Source: Mucilaginibacter sp.
GTDB taxonomy: Bacteria > Bacteroidota > Bacteroidia > Sphingobacteriales > Sphingobacteriaceae
DNA: 64,000 nucleotides
Direction of reading: 5' to 3'
Assembly (NCBI RefSeq): GCF_028288205.1
Contig: NZ_JAQBOD010000058.1
Span: 1 to 64,000 of the forward strand
Part shown: positions 8,946 to 19,800 of the stretch, in pieces
Numbering within the stretch: position 1 is the first letter of the stretch
Layout: every line of letters begins with the position of its first letter
The notes under the pieces: model-generated
The model's input: only the letters and a program-made list of their open reading frames with translations
Databases searched by the model: none
What the model was told of the DNA's origin: nothing
Translations under genes and position numbers: made by a program

Positions 8946-9134
8946 TTACCCTTTATCCTCTTCCCAATAAATAGTATCTAAAAACATCTTGTTTTCGGTT
9001 GCAACTTCGGCCTTTACTTTTTCTAATTCTGTTTTAACATCATCTTCGCTATGATCGCCTTTTATAGTATAGTGATAAATTACGTTGCCGGTCTTACTAT
9101 TAATGAATTTATAATGTTTTTCGGCGACTTTCAT
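8946..9134 (-). CDS. Small hypothetical protein
   Basis: A 62-residue acidic protein without signal or membrane segment. It has a beta-strand-like start (HYKFINSKTGNVIYHYTIKG) followed by a helix (EDDVKTELEKVKAEVATENK) and an acidic tail (WEEDKG). I do not recognise the family, but short proteins of this strand-helix pattern are common in Bacteroidota. It lies upstream of the higBA remnant on the same strand with a 65-bp gap and downstream of the MFS gene; no operon link is evident. Confidence 0.55.
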   Translation of the reverse strand: MKVAEKHYKFINSKTGNVIYHYTIKGDHSEDDVKTELEKVKAEVATENKMFLDTIYWEEDKG

Positions 9135-9184
9135 AGTTAGTTTTCTGTTTAAACCTAACGCTTACAAATCTAAATAGTTTGCAG

Positions 9185-10351
9185 TTATGCTTTATCGTCT
9201 TTTATATTATAAACCAGAACAACCACTAATGCGCCTAATAAAGAGATCAATCCAAACGACCAGCGCAAACCGGCTGCCTGGGCAATAAAGCCTATAAACG
9301 GTGGCACTATTAAGAAACCCAAATAACCAATGGAAGATATAGAAGCCAATGCTGTGCCGCTGCTCATTGTGGTTGATTTACCCGCCATTTGAAACACCAT
9401 AGGCACTATGCATGATACACCCAAGCCAACCAATATAAAGCCAAACCCGGCAGTAAGCGGTAATGGAAACAATACAGATAACAGCAAGCCGCTAAAAATA
9501 AATATGCCGCTAAATCTTAGCAGGTTTTTAATACCAAACCGGTTTACTGCAAAATCGCCCACAAAACGCCCAAGCGTCATGGCAATCATATAAACCACAA
9601 ACCCCGCGGTTGCACCGGCTTTAGTTACATGTATCACTTTTTCAAAATAAATGCCGCTCCAGTCATACATCGTGTTTTCGCAAGCCATTGAAGCAAAACA
9701 GATAAGCGAAAATGTTATTAATGATTTTTCTGGAAGGGTAAACAACTTTTTCTTTGGCTGAGGCACAGGTGCGGCATAAATAGTACCTTTAATAAACCAA
9801 AGTGTAAATACAACAAGCAGTACACTTACACCTAATAAATGATAGGCTGTGCCAATATTATAATATACCATAAAGTACCCCACGGCAGCACCTCCAAAGC
9901 CTGCCATACTCCATATACCATGAAAAGTTGCCATGATAGATTTATTGTACAAAGCCTGCACCCCTACCGCCTGCGCATTGGTCGATATGTTAAACAGATT
10001 GCGTGATACCCCAAAGCAAAACAGGGCCAATACCAACTGCCATATAGTTACACTAAACCCAATAAGCCCCAGCACAACACTAAAAAACAAACAGCCAAAA
10101 AACATAATGCGCCTGCTGCTATGTTTACTTAATAAGTGGCCTGTTACGGGTAAGGTAAGCATTAACCCAATAGGCATGGCAAATAATATGCCGCCTAATT
10201 GCGCTTCATTTAAATGCAGCTGATGCTGTATGGTGGGTATGCGAGACGCCCATGAGGCATAACCAAAACCTGAGAGGAAGAAAAATACAGCATTGGCAAT
10301 ACGAAGCTGTTTGGGAGTACGGGGAGCAGTTATTTTATCAGATGGCATCAA
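9185..10351 (-). CDS. MFS transporter (YbjJ/fucose-permease-like)
   Basis: A 388-residue protein with about twelve hydrophobic helices typical of the major facilitator superfamily. The N-terminal GFGYASWASRIPTIQ and the loop 2-3 region after LPVTGHLLSKHSSRR resemble the YbjJ/FucP-like branch of MFS carriers. Substrate cannot be deduced. It is followed downstream on the same strand by the 62-aa gene and preceded by the PAP2 gene (51 bp away), with no functional connection visible. Length is normal for the family and no frameshift is seen. Confidence 0.8.
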   Translation of the reverse strand: MMPSDKITAPRTPKQLRIANAVFFFLSGFGYASWASRIPTIQHQLHLNEAQLGGILFAMPIGLMLTLPVTGHLLSKHSSRRIMFFGCLFFSVVLGLIGFSVTIWQLVLALFCFGVSRNLFNISTNAQAVGVQALYNKSIMATFHGIWSMAGFGGAAVGYFMVYYNIGTAYHLLGVSVLLVVFTLWFIKGTIYAAPVPQPKKKLFTLPEKSLITFSLICFASMACENTMYDWSGIYFEKVIHVTKAGATAGFVVYMIAMTLGRFVGDFAVNRFGIKNLLRFSGIFIFSGLLLSVLFPLPLTAGFGFILVGLGVSCIVPMVFQMAGKSTTMSSGTALASISSIGYLGFLIVPPFIGFIAQAAGLRWSFGLISLLGALVVVLVYNIKDDKA

Positions 10352-10402
10352 GCTGCAAATTTAAACCAAATACAGTTTTAAATAAGGTAATACTTAACTT
10401 TT

Positions 10403-11044
10403 TTAAGACGATGGCTGCTTTAAATATAAAAAGCTTAGGATATATAAACATATCAAACCCAACAAAAACCCGGCAGTTACATCAGTGAACCAATGGGCAC
10501 CCAAATAAATGCGCGAAAATGGTATGGAAAATATCAATAACAAACTTATTATGGAAACCGGTATCCTGAAATATTTAGAGATGGTTTTAAGTTTATACAT
10601 CAATAAGGTTAAAAAGCCAAAAAACATTACATAAAAAAGTACATGCCCACTTGGGAAGCTTTGTTGTTGGGTTTTAATTATAATTCTCACTAATGGCTCT
10701 GAGGGCCTGGGGCGGTTTATCAATAATTTAATAACTGAGCTTATTAATCCGGATAATAAGGTAAGCGCCAGGAATAACGCTTCTTTTCTGTACTTAAATA
10801 TTAAAAATATTAATGCTGTACTTAATACCATAATTGGGGCATATGGCATGTATCCAAACAGGCTTATGGCTTTCATGGATGTATCCAGGAATGGATATTG
10901 GTGTTCTTGCACCTCGGCAGAAAATTCCCTGTCTATAAAAGATAAAGGAAAAAAACATACAAACACAGTAAGTAAAATAAATCCCAGGGTTATAAATCCC
11001 AGTACATACTGTATAATATGTTTTTTTCGCTTATCTAATTGCAT
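10403..11044 (-). CDS. PAP2-family membrane phosphatase
   Basis: A 213-residue membrane protein with about six hydrophobic helices carrying the three PAP2 signature motifs in order: K-x6-RP (KLLINRPRPSE), PSGH (FPSGHVLF) and SRxYLGxHxxxD (SRIYLGAHWFTD). Such enzymes remove phosphate from lipid phosphates such as undecaprenyl pyrophosphate, phosphatidic acid or phosphatidylglycerol phosphate at the membrane surface. The exact lipid cannot be told from sequence. It sits 6 nt downstream of the PepSY-like gene on the same strand and may be co-transcribed with it. Confidence 0.85.
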   Translation of the reverse strand: MQLDKRKKHIIQYVLGFITLGFILLTVFVCFFPLSFIDREFSAEVQEHQYPFLDTSMKAISLFGYMPYAPIMVLSTALIFLIFKYRKEALFLALTLLSGLISSVIKLLINRPRPSEPLVRIIIKTQQQSFPSGHVLFYVMFFGFLTLLMYKLKTISKYFRIPVSIISLLLIFSIPFSRIYLGAHWFTDVTAGFLLGLICLYILSFLYLKQPSS

Positions 11045-11050
11045 TCAAGA

Positions 11051-11476
11051 TTAGTCCTTTTTTATAAAGTTACCTTTCTCATCAAATATCAAATCGCCGC
11101 CTTTTATTTCGGCTTCAAACATTGTCTTTCCCGCAGCATCAGTTACCTTACCGGCTTCTTTTATTTTTGCGCCTTTGTACTTTGCAGCAATATAAGGTGC
11201 AATATTTTTAGGTAATTCACTAATCGGTATAGCTTTAACAATTTCAACAAATGCACCAGCCGGGGTAAATACTACAGAGTTATCCTCGCCCGATTTACCG
11301 CCCCAGTTAGCCTCGTAATTACCTTTTTCTTTTTCCCAGCTTACTTTAGCTGCCTCGGGATATTTACTCATCAATGCAGTTTTAACTACCTGAGGAACAT
11401 CCTTACTTTTTAAATCCTGCGCTACAACACTACCGGTTGCAATCAGGGCAATGCCCATAATTAATATCTTTTTCAT
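11051..11476 (-). CDS. Secreted PepSY-like domain protein
   Basis: A 141-residue protein with a signal peptide (cleavage after GSVVAQ, residue ~19) and two repeats of the pattern P-x-x-V/I-x-x-A-x-x-x-K-Y-P/K-x-A (VPQVVKTALMSKYPEAAKV and LPKNIAPYIAAKYKGAKI), diagnostic of the PepSY-like family common in Bacteroidota periplasm. Members are thought to bind peptides or modulate partner proteins, but most are uncharacterised. It ends 6 nt before the PAP2 gene and lies downstream of a TonB-dependent receptor reading the same way. Confidence 0.8.
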   Translation of the reverse strand: MKKILIMGIALIATGSVVAQDLKSKDVPQVVKTALMSKYPEAAKVSWEKEKGNYEANWGGKSGEDNSVVFTPAGAFVEIVKAIPISELPKNIAPYIAAKYKGAKIKEAGKVTDAAGKTMFEAEIKGGDLIFDEKGNFIKKD

Positions 11477-11565
11477 AATCTTGATTTTTACTCAAGTTAT
11501 AATTATATTCTGTAGTAAACTTGTTCAATTTTTGTATTAAAGTTGAACAAGTTCAAATAAACGTT

Positions 11566-14028
11566 TTAATTTTCGGGTGGCGCCTGTAAATTGCCATTAT
11601 CATCTTTTTCCTTTTCTTTATCATTTTTAAATTCAAGCTTGCCAAATTTGTAGCTTAAACTTATCCCGAATGTACGAAAAGGCACCTGGCGCAAACTTGA
11701 TTGACTGAAGTTTGCCCCTGATGTGGTTGCCAGTTGGTTTACGTATTTGTTAAATGGATCTGTAGTGGTAAAACCTATGCTGGCCTTTTTATTAAGAAAC
11801 TGCTTACGAAAAGCCAGGTTATACGAGAAAAATGCAGGACGTGTGCCTTGTATAGTTCTTTGCGAAGAATTATAATTACCAAACGCCTCGGCAATAAGGT
11901 CATGGCCAAACTGGTAAGTTGTATTTAAGTTGAGCCTATATGTAAATCCGCTAACATTCGGGCTGCCTGGGTTACTGGTTATCCTGTTGGCAAACATGGA
12001 GTTTAAACGCAAATTAAGTTTATCTGTTACAGGTACCGAGCCAAACAGGCTAAGGCCTTCTGTAGTTTCGGTTCCGATATTATAACGCTGATTTAAAAAT
12101 ACATTTAAATATTTAGTCCCCCCTACATTTAAAGTATCATATTGTGTGGTATATGATTGTATATCATCGGTATTATAACGGTAAAAAACAGCGACGTAAA
12201 AATTTGCACCGCTATTGTATGATTTATTATAGCCTAACTCATAATTATGCCCTATTTCGGGCCTTAAGTTGGGATTACCGGTAGTTATGTTATGCGGATC
12301 GCTAATGTTATAAAACGGATTAAGATCGCCATAATCAGGGCGCTCAATACGATAGCTATAACTTAACTTAATAGATTGCGTCGGGTCTATTTTATGCGAT
12401 ATAACAGCAGAGGGTGCTAACGTATTATAGCCCGGGATGTGTGCCCCCGGAAAATCAGAGGTAGTTTTAGTATACTCATCCCTTAAGCCGGCTTTTGCAT
12501 TTATAAAATTATTAAACAGTGAAAACTGTGCTGATAAATAATAGGCATATACGCTACGCTTATAATTAAACCCATAAGTTTGATTGGCATTTGGTATAAA
12601 CCCGCCTGCCGAAAGTGTATCGGTAGCAACATTATTATTTATAGTTTCAAAAACACCTTTAGCGCCGGTCTCTAACGTAAAGGTTTTACTAAAAGGATGT
12701 GTATAATCAATAGAAATATTTGTTTCTCTATCCTTGCCCGGATTATTACTCATGGCACCGCTTGAAGGGTATCCGCCTGTTGAATAATCCTGCTGTTGAA
12801 AAGAATAAGCTGTGTTTTTGCTTTGGCTGGTTGTGTATAAAATATCTAATTCCTGGCCCTCTGTTTTAAAGGTCTTCTTGTAATCAAGGCTATAATCAAT
12901 TGAATTTGCATTGAATTTACTGTTTGAATTACGCAAAGAAATAAGATCAGAAAGCAGGTTATTGGTAGTAAGGCCCCTTGTTGTTTGGTCCTGGTTAGTT
13001 AAGCCATTATTATGATTACCAAAATGATTAAAACCAACGGCACCTGTTAATTCATCATATTTACTAATACTCCAATTTAAACTTAAGCCCGATTTGTATC
13101 CGCTTCTTACAAATGCGGTGCTGCCATTCTGGTAAAAATGAGTTAATGTACTTGTTTTATTATCAGTGGTAAAACGGTCATTGGTATTAACTGTAGTAGT
13201 GTTTAATTGCTCGTTGCCGCCAAAAAAAGCATTTATGCCAAAGTTTCCTTTACGGGCATTTAAGTTTATTGATCCATTATTTAATCGTGTACCGGCCGAT
13301 AGATTGATGTTACCATTAAAACCTTGCACCTTACTCTCTTGTAAAATTATATTAATAATACCGCCGGTACCATTTGCGTCATATTTTGCACCGGGGCTTG
13401 TTATTACTTCTATACTTTTTATCTGGCTGGCGGGTATTGATTGTAAAGCATCGGCAAGGCTGGCGCCAAAAATGCTTGATGGCTTACCATTAATTAAAAA
13501 CCTGATGTTGGCATTTCCCTGCAACTCCACATTACCATCTATATCAACTGTTACCTGCGGCACTTTCTTCAATATGTCCAAGGCTGCTCCGCCTTGCGAT
13601 GTAAGATCGTTGGCGGCATTATAAACCAGTTTGTCTATTTTATTTTCAACAGTGGGGGTCTTGCCTACAATATTTACGGTTTGCAACTGGTTTTGTACCG
13701 GGGCAAGCAATAATGTATTTAAAGATACAACAGCAGTGGCATTACTAATAATAACATGATCTATAGTATTAGCCTTATAACCCATAAAATCTACCCTTAT
13801 GGTATACTCACCATTAGCAATGTTATTGATTGAAAAATTACCCTTAGCATCAGATACTGAGCCATTAAAGGGACTAGCTACCCCGGCTTTAAAAATACTG
13901 ATAGTAGCATACTCAACAGGCTGCTTAGTTGAAGCGTCAATAATTTTACCGGTAACTTTGCCATTATTTTGTGCTTTAACGGTAACAAAAGAAACAATTA
14001 AAAAAATGACGATACAAATTCTTTTCAT
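11566..14028 (-). CDS. TonB-dependent receptor-like outer-membrane barrel with CarboxypepD_reg domain
   Basis: An outer-membrane protein of ~820 residues. The likely start is the ATG at 14028 (MKRICIVIFL..., signal peptide ending VKAQ), five codons inside the longest ORF, because it places the basic residues at the N-terminus. After the signal come a CarboxypepD_reg-like beta domain (~25-105, GKVTGKIID...), a TonB plug-like region (LDILKKVPQVTVDIDG, SIEVITSPGAKYD) and a large barrel. This arrangement matches the outer membrane beta-barrel 3 family. The ligand is unknown; no SusD partner is adjacent. The PepSY-like gene follows 89 bp downstream. Confidence 0.85.
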   Translation of the reverse strand: MKRICIVIFLIVSFVTVKAQNNGKVTGKIIDASTKQPVEYATISIFKAGVASPFNGSVSDAKGNFSINNIANGEYTIRVDFMGYKANTIDHVIISNATAVVSLNTLLLAPVQNQLQTVNIVGKTPTVENKIDKLVYNAANDLTSQGGAALDILKKVPQVTVDIDGNVELQGNANIRFLINGKPSSIFGASLADALQSIPASQIKSIEVITSPGAKYDANGTGGIINIILQESKVQGFNGNINLSAGTRLNNGSINLNARKGNFGINAFFGGNEQLNTTTVNTNDRFTTDNKTSTLTHFYQNGSTAFVRSGYKSGLSLNWSISKYDELTGAVGFNHFGNHNNGLTNQDQTTRGLTTNNLLSDLISLRNSNSKFNANSIDYSLDYKKTFKTEGQELDILYTTSQSKNTAYSFQQQDYSTGGYPSSGAMSNNPGKDRETNISIDYTHPFSKTFTLETGAKGVFETINNNVATDTLSAGGFIPNANQTYGFNYKRSVYAYYLSAQFSLFNNFINAKAGLRDEYTKTTSDFPGAHIPGYNTLAPSAVISHKIDPTQSIKLSYSYRIERPDYGDLNPFYNISDPHNITTGNPNLRPEIGHNYELGYNKSYNSGANFYVAVFYRYNTDDIQSYTTQYDTLNVGGTKYLNVFLNQRYNIGTETTEGLSLFGSVPVTDKLNLRLNSMFANRITSNPGSPNVSGFTYRLNLNTTYQFGHDLIAEAFGNYNSSQRTIQGTRPAFFSYNLAFRKQFLNKKASIGFTTTDPFNKYVNQLATTSGANFSQSSLRQVPFRTFGISLSYKFGKLEFKNDKEKEKDDNGNLQAPPEN

Positions 14029-14100
14029 AAATAATTCAAGCATAATCCGACAAAAATACGTGTCAATGTTGAATTAAATTTGATTTTTTAGCTTGGTAAT

Positions 14101-14212
14101 AAAATCAATACAAATGCTCGCCTACTTATAAACAGCGCTGCAAGGTTGCTTTTAAAAAATCAATACAAATGTTCCGCCTATTATAAGCAGCGCCGCAATG
14201 GTAGTTTTTAAA
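14101..14212. repeat. Partial duplication of the EamA gene 3' end
   Basis: The block at about 14156-14212 contains the last codons of the EamA gene. A diverged copy of the same ~55 bp lies directly beyond the stop at about 14101-14155 (both begin AAAATCAATACAAATG). Translated on the minus strand the outer copy gives LKSNLAALFISRRAFVLI beside the gene's own LKTTIAALLIIGGTFVLI. It is either a local tandem duplication or the last remnant of a deleted paralog. Confidence 0.8.
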
Positions 14213-14565
14213 GTAAGCGTTTCGCCCAAAAATACTGCTGCTAAAACAATAGCCAGGGCTACGCTCAATTTATCAACCGGCGCTACTTGCGAAACTTTAC
14301 CCAACTGCAGCGCTTTAAAGTAACATATCCATGACAGGCCCGTGGCACATCCGGAAAGTATAAGGAACATCCAGTTTTGTTTGGTCAAACTGCCAATGGT
14401 ACTATTACTTCCTTTAACAAATACAATTGTCCATGCCAGTATAATAATAACCACTGTACGTATGGCCGTAGCCAGGTCGGTATCAACATCTTTGATACCG
14501 ATTTTTGCAAAAATAGCCGTAAGGGCCGCGAAGAGTGCTGATAGCAAAGCATATATCCACCACAT
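14152..14565 (-). CDS. Single-domain EamA/DMT transporter
   Basis: A 137-residue membrane protein with five hydrophobic helices, corresponding to one EamA domain. Full-length drug/metabolite transporters have two such domains, but half-size bacterial members of this type exist and probably dimerise. Recognisable features are the N-terminal ALLSALFAALTAIFAKIG and the C-terminal VFLGETLTLKTTIAALL. The substrate cannot be inferred. It is divergent from the efflux operon starting at 14685. The 3' end is followed by a degenerate copy of its own last 19 codons. Confidence 0.8.
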   Translation of the reverse strand: MWWIYALLSALFAALTAIFAKIGIKDVDTDLATAIRTVVIIILAWTIVFVKGSNSTIGSLTKQNWMFLILSGCATGLSWICYFKALQLGKVSQVAPVDKLSVALAIVLAAVFLGETLTLKTTIAALLIIGGTFVLIF

Positions 14566-14684
14566 AATAATATTGTTATTTAAATCATTTCTATAAAGGT
14601 CAATAACAAATCTGTATAAAACTTGTTGTTTCTATACAACTTTAATACAGAATTATAACTTATTATTGCCGAATAAATATCTAT

Positions 14685-15932
14685 ATGTTTTTACGAATGA
14701 AGTGGTTTTTTGGCATTATTATTTTTATTAGTTCCTATTCGGTTTCATTGGCACAAACTTATTCTTTGGACCATTATTTGAATATCGCACAAAAAAACAG
14801 CCCGCTGTTAAGAGATATACACAACCAGGTAGGTTTAAGCAAATTGGATAGTTTAAGATTAAGAGCCAGCAATAACTTCCAGGTAAATGCATCAAGCGCG
14901 GGCTTGTTTGCACCGGTTATAAACGGGTCTGGATATTCGGGTGCCATTACCAATGTACAAACCTTTAATGCTTTATTAGGGGTAAGCAAAACAATAATCG
15001 GCCGTGGTAATTTAAATACCCAATATGCGGCTATTCAATTACAAAGAGATTCGCTTATAGCGTTGTCACGTATTTCTGAGCAGGACCTGAGGAAATCAAT
15101 AATCGCGCAATATATTACCGCGTATGGAAGCGCACAACAATTAAAATTTAATAGCGAAACCATTGAATTGCTTAACCAGGAAGAGGCAATACTTAAAAAC
15201 TTAACACGCGCAAATGTATACAGGCAAAGTGATTACCTGGCATTTGTGGTGACTTTAAAGCAACAACAATTACAATTATTACAAGCAACGCTGCAATTTA
15301 AAAATGATTATGCTACCCTTAATTATTTGGCGGGGATTGCCGATACTTCTATGGCGCAATTGAGCGAACCAATCATTCAAAAAACACAAACTCCGCAAAT
15401 CTCAAGCAGTATATTCTATCAAAAATTTAAGCTGGATAGCTTAAGATTGATCAACAGTCACCGGTTAATTGATTTTAGCTACAAGCCCAGAGTAAATGTG
15501 TTTGGTGACGCCGGCTTTAATTCGGATTTTACCGGGCAGGAATATAAAAACTTTGGTACAAGTGTGGGTTTTAACATTATTGTACCCATATATGATGGGG
15601 GGCAGCGCAAATTACTGCATCAACGGCTTGCAATAGAAGAAGACTCAAGATTGAGTTATAAATCGTTTTTTGATGTACAATACCGGCAGCAAATAGCACA
15701 GCTAAATCAGCAAATAAGCGAGAGCGACAAAATACTAAACCAGGTAAATGAACAGATAAAGTATACAGAAAGCTTAATAAAAGTAGATACCCAACTTTTA
15801 CAAACCGGCGATCTTAAAATTGCCGATCTGATACTGGCTGTAAATAATTACCTTACTGCAAAAAACCTGCTTACCCAAACTACTATAAGCAGGCTGCAAC
15901 TCATCAATCAGTTAAATTACTGGAACAAATAA
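14685..15932 (+). CDS. TolC-family outer-membrane efflux protein
   Basis: A 415-residue protein with a signal peptide (ends ...SVSLAQ). The ATG at 14697 (MKWFFG) is an equally good start. The mature part has the long alpha-helical repeats of outer-membrane efflux channels (YSLDHYLNIAQKNSPLL, a typical repeat opening) and a second set around VNVFGDAGFN/IIVPIYDGGQRK. It forms the exit duct of tripartite pumps. The gene is followed 2 nt later by a periplasmic adaptor and then an RND pump, so the three form one operon, TolC first. Confidence 0.88.
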   Translation: MFLRMKWFFGIIIFISSYSVSLAQTYSLDHYLNIAQKNSPLLRDIHNQVGLSKLDSLRLRASNNFQVNASSAGLFAPVINGSGYSGAITNVQTFNALLGVSKTIIGRGNLNTQYAAIQLQRDSLIALSRISEQDLRKSIIAQYITAYGSAQQLKFNSETIELLNQEEAILKNLTRANVYRQSDYLAFVVTLKQQQLQLLQATLQFKNDYATLNYLAGIADTSMAQLSEPIIQKTQTPQISSSIFYQKFKLDSLRLINSHRLIDFSYKPRVNVFGDAGFNSDFTGQEYKNFGTSVGFNIIVPIYDGGQRKLLHQRLAIEEDSRLSYKSFFDVQYRQQIAQLNQQISESDKILNQVNEQIKYTESLIKVDTQLLQTGDLKIADLILAVNNYLTAKNLLTQTTISRLQLINQLNYWNK

Positions 15933-15934
15933 TC

Positions 15935-16885
15935 ATGAAAATATTGAGTGAAACCTATCCCCGCATTAAACCTCTATACTGGGTATTAAGCCTGTTAATA
16001 TTGCTGGCAGCCTGTAAGGGCAGTGATCCCGCAGCTGCCGGAGCAGATGCAAAAGTTGAGGCCATAACCCCTGTTACCGTAACTACTGTTAATGACAGTA
16101 CAATGGTTGATTATACCAATCTGAATGCTACGTCGTCTTTCCTTCAAAGAAATATTGTTAAGGCTAATGCCAATGGCTATATACAAAATGTACGTATACA
16201 AATAGGGCATTATGTAAATAAAGGCGAGGTATTATTCACTATTAAAACCAAGGAAGCTCAAAGCATTGGCAATACGATTAATATTTTAGATACCACTTTT
16301 AAATTTACAGGGGTCAATAAAATTAAAGCGTCCGAACATGGCTATGTAACCCAGTTAAACCATCAAAATGGTGATTACGTGCAGGATGGCGAACAGTTAG
16401 CTGTAATAAGCGACCGGGCAAGCTTTGTTTTTGTAATGCAGTTGCCTTATGAACTGCGATCTACCGTAAAAAGCAACCAGGATGTACAGCTTACCTTACC
16501 CGATGGAAGAAAGATAAATGGCAGGATATCTTCATTTATGCCAACGGTTGATACGGCAGCCCAAACGCAAGGTGTTGTTATAAAAACAAATGCCGATAAC
16601 ACCATCCCAGAAAACTTGGTGGCTAAAGCCCGGATAGTACGCTCACTAAAACAAAACACGCAATCATTACCAAAAACAGCAGTATTAGCTAATGAAACAC
16701 AAACAGATTTTTGGGTAATGAAATTAATAAACCCTACAACGGCTGTTAAAACACCGGTAAAAAAAGGCATAGAAAGCGGCGATTATGTGGAAATATTATC
16801 CCCTAAATTCTCTGTTCAGGATAAAATTATTATTACCGGCAACTACGGTTTGGCAGATACAGCTAAAGTTAAAATTATAAAATGA
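15935..16885 (+). CDS. RND efflux periplasmic adaptor lipoprotein (MFP)
   Basis: A 316-residue membrane fusion protein with a lipobox (LLAAC, Cys27). It shows the biotinyl-lipoyl-like half motifs (GYIQNVRIQIGHYVNKGEVL and GYVTQLNHQNGDYVQDGEQL) and a following beta-barrel region. The segment between the lipoyl halves is short, so the alpha-hairpin found in AcrA-like adaptors is reduced. It links the outer-membrane channel encoded just upstream to the RND pump whose ATG overlaps its stop (ATGA, 16882-16885), indicating translational coupling. Confidence 0.88.
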   Translation: MKILSETYPRIKPLYWVLSLLILLAACKGSDPAAAGADAKVEAITPVTVTTVNDSTMVDYTNLNATSSFLQRNIVKANANGYIQNVRIQIGHYVNKGEVLFTIKTKEAQSIGNTINILDTTFKFTGVNKIKASEHGYVTQLNHQNGDYVQDGEQLAVISDRASFVFVMQLPYELRSTVKSNQDVQLTLPDGRKINGRISSFMPTVDTAAQTQGVVIKTNADNTIPENLVAKARIVRSLKQNTQSLPKTAVLANETQTDFWVMKLINPTTAVKTPVKKGIESGDYVEILSPKFSVQDKIIITGNYGLADTAKVKIIK

Positions 16886-19800
16886 CACCTAAAACAACAG
16901 ATACAAGGGTAAGCAAGGTAGAAAACCTTTTTGTTTTTTACAGAAAACCACTAATGCTTGTTTTAGCCCTTATTTTAATGGGGGGCATATTTGCTTATAC
17001 CAAGTTGCAAACATCGCTTTTTCCAGAAATAACGTTTCCTAAAATAAAGATCATTGCCGATGCAGGCTTACAACCTGTTAACAAAATGATGATCACTATA
17101 ACCAAGCCTTTAGAAAACGCCATAAAACAAATACCCGATTTACAGGTGGTGCGCAGTACCACCAGTCGGGGCAGCGCAGAAATATCTGCCTATATGGATT
17201 GGAATGCCAATATAGATCTAAGCAAACAGCAAATTGAAGCCCAGATAAGTAAAATACAAAACACCCTACCGCCCGAAGTTAGTATATCGGTAGAGAAAAT
17301 GAACCCCTCTATTTTGCCGGTAAGCGGTTATACATTAGAGAGTCATAACCGTTCGGCTATAGAGTTAAAACAGTTGGCTACGTTTACGGTAAAACCTTTT
17401 TTATCGCAGGTAAGCGGGGTGTCAGAAATCAGGATAATTGGCGGTAAAACCAAAGAGTACTGGCTGGTGCTTAACCGTGAAAAAATGACTGCACTGTCAT
17501 TAACACCTGATATAATAAGCACTGCATTAAGCCAAACTAATTTCATTAAATCAGAAGGTTATCTTTCTGATTATAAAATGCTGTACTTAACGGTAACCGA
17601 TGCGACCGTAAGCGCCAAAAACCAGTTGGAAAACATGGTGATAAGCAATGACAGCAAAAGGGTTATACAAATTAAAGACATTGCATCTGTACAAATAAGC
17701 GAAGGCATAGAATATACCAAGATCAATGCAAATGGGCATGATGGGGTATTAGTTGCGGTAATTAAACAACCCAACTCCAATTTAATTTCCCTATCTACAG
17801 ATATGGCTACAAAGGTTGCCGCTTTACAAAAGATATTGCCTAAAGATGTAACCATAAAGCCCTATTACATACAAGCCGATTTTGTAAACGATTCGGTTAA
17901 AAGTGTTACCGATAGTGTTTGGATAGGCTTATTATTAGCCATTATAGTTGCCATAATTTTTTTACGGTCATTAAAAGCCAGTGCAACCATTTTAATAGCC
18001 ATACCGGTTACTTTATGCCTTACCTTAATTGTATTATATATTATTGGGTACACCTTTAACATCATGACTCTGGGTGCCATTGCAGCAGCCATAGGCCTTA
18101 TAATTGATGATGCTATTGTGGTTGTTGAACAAATACATCGCACGCATGAAGAGCACCCGGACGAACCTACCCGCAAATTATTAAAAAAAGCAATCGACTA
18201 TTTGTTTCCGGCAATGTTGGGCTCATCTATAAGTACCATTGTAATATTTGTTCCGTTTTTGCTAATGACGGGCGTTGCAGGTGCCTATTTTAAAGTAATG
18301 ACCAATACCATGATCATTACATTGGTTTGCTCGTTTTTTGTAACCTGGATAGGTTTACCCGTAATATATTTATTGCTTACAAAAAACCAGCACAGCCATG
18401 GTGCAAATGCGAAAGAAGAAACACATGAAGTAAAAAGACAGCGCTGGGTATCATTTTTTATTCTGCGCCCTGTAATGAGCATTATTATCGTACTGGCACT
18501 TGTAGCGGTAATTATATTTATTCCCGGAAGGCTGCAAACCGGCTTTTTACCTAATATGGATGAAGGCAGTATTGTTTTAGATTACAGTTCGCCGCCCGGC
18601 ACCTCGCTTGAAGAAACCGACAGGATGCTGAGGGAGGTAGAAAAGATAATTACCAAACATCCGGACGTAGCTGCCTATTCACGCAGAACAGGTACACAAA
18701 TGGGTTTTTTTATTACTGAGCCTAATACAGGCGATTATTTGATTCAACTTAAAAAAAATCACGAAAAAACCACGGAAGAGGTAACAAGTGATATAAGAAC
18801 CGAGATAGAAAAAACACAACCGGCATTAAGAGTTGATTTTGGCCAGGTAATAACAGACATGCTTGGCGACTTAATGAGCTCTACACAACCTATTGAAATA
18901 AAAGTTTTTGGTGATGACCAGCATATACTGCAAGATCTTTCTAAAAAAATTGCTGCCGAAGTATCCGCAGTCAAGGGTACCGCCGACGTATTTGATGGCA
19001 TTGTTATAGCCGGCCCGTCAGTTAGTATTTTACCTGATTATGCAAAGTTGGCTCAATACCGCATTACCCCTACCAGCTTGCAATTTCAAGCACAAACCGC
19101 TTTGGATGGCAATGTGGTAGGTAATTTGTACGAAACGCAACAACTGTCGCCAATCCGCATGGTTTACCCGGGCAACCGTTACCTTAATATATCAGCAATA
19201 AAAAAACTTAATATATTTTCCGGCAATGGTAAATTAATCCCTATCAATCAGCTGGCCACAGTAGCTATACAAACCGGCGATGCTGAGATTAACCGGCAGG
19301 ATCTTCAATCTATGGGTGTAATTACTGCACGGCTTGATAATAGCGACCTGGGTACGGTTATACCCGCCATTCAAAAAAACATAGCAGCGAAAGTTGTTTT
19401 ACCATCAGGTTATCACGTTGAATATGGAGGAGCCTATGCCGAGCAGCAACAATCATTTAAAGAATTGCTTATCATATTAATTACATCAAGCTTATTGGTG
19501 TTTGGTGTAATACTCTTCTTATTCAAGCAATTTAGAATAGCTTTTTTAATATTGATTATTGCGGTATTGGGTATTGCCGGCAGCTTTTTAGCTTTATTTA
19601 TTACCAATACGCCATTAAATGTGGGCAGTTATACGGGCCTTATCATGATAGTGGGTATAATTGGCGAAAATGCCATATTTACCTTTTTACAATTTAAAGA
19701 AAGCGCGCTTGAAAAAAGCGTGGATGAGGCAATTATCTATTCTATTTCTACCCGCCTTCGCCCTAAGTTAATGACAGCACTGGGTGCAATAATTGCATTA

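Noticed and set aside
8788-8970. 60-aa plus-strand ORF opposite the higB remnant
   Set aside because: The minus strand encodes a recognisable toxin C-terminus; the plus ORF has no motif and overlaps the next minus gene.
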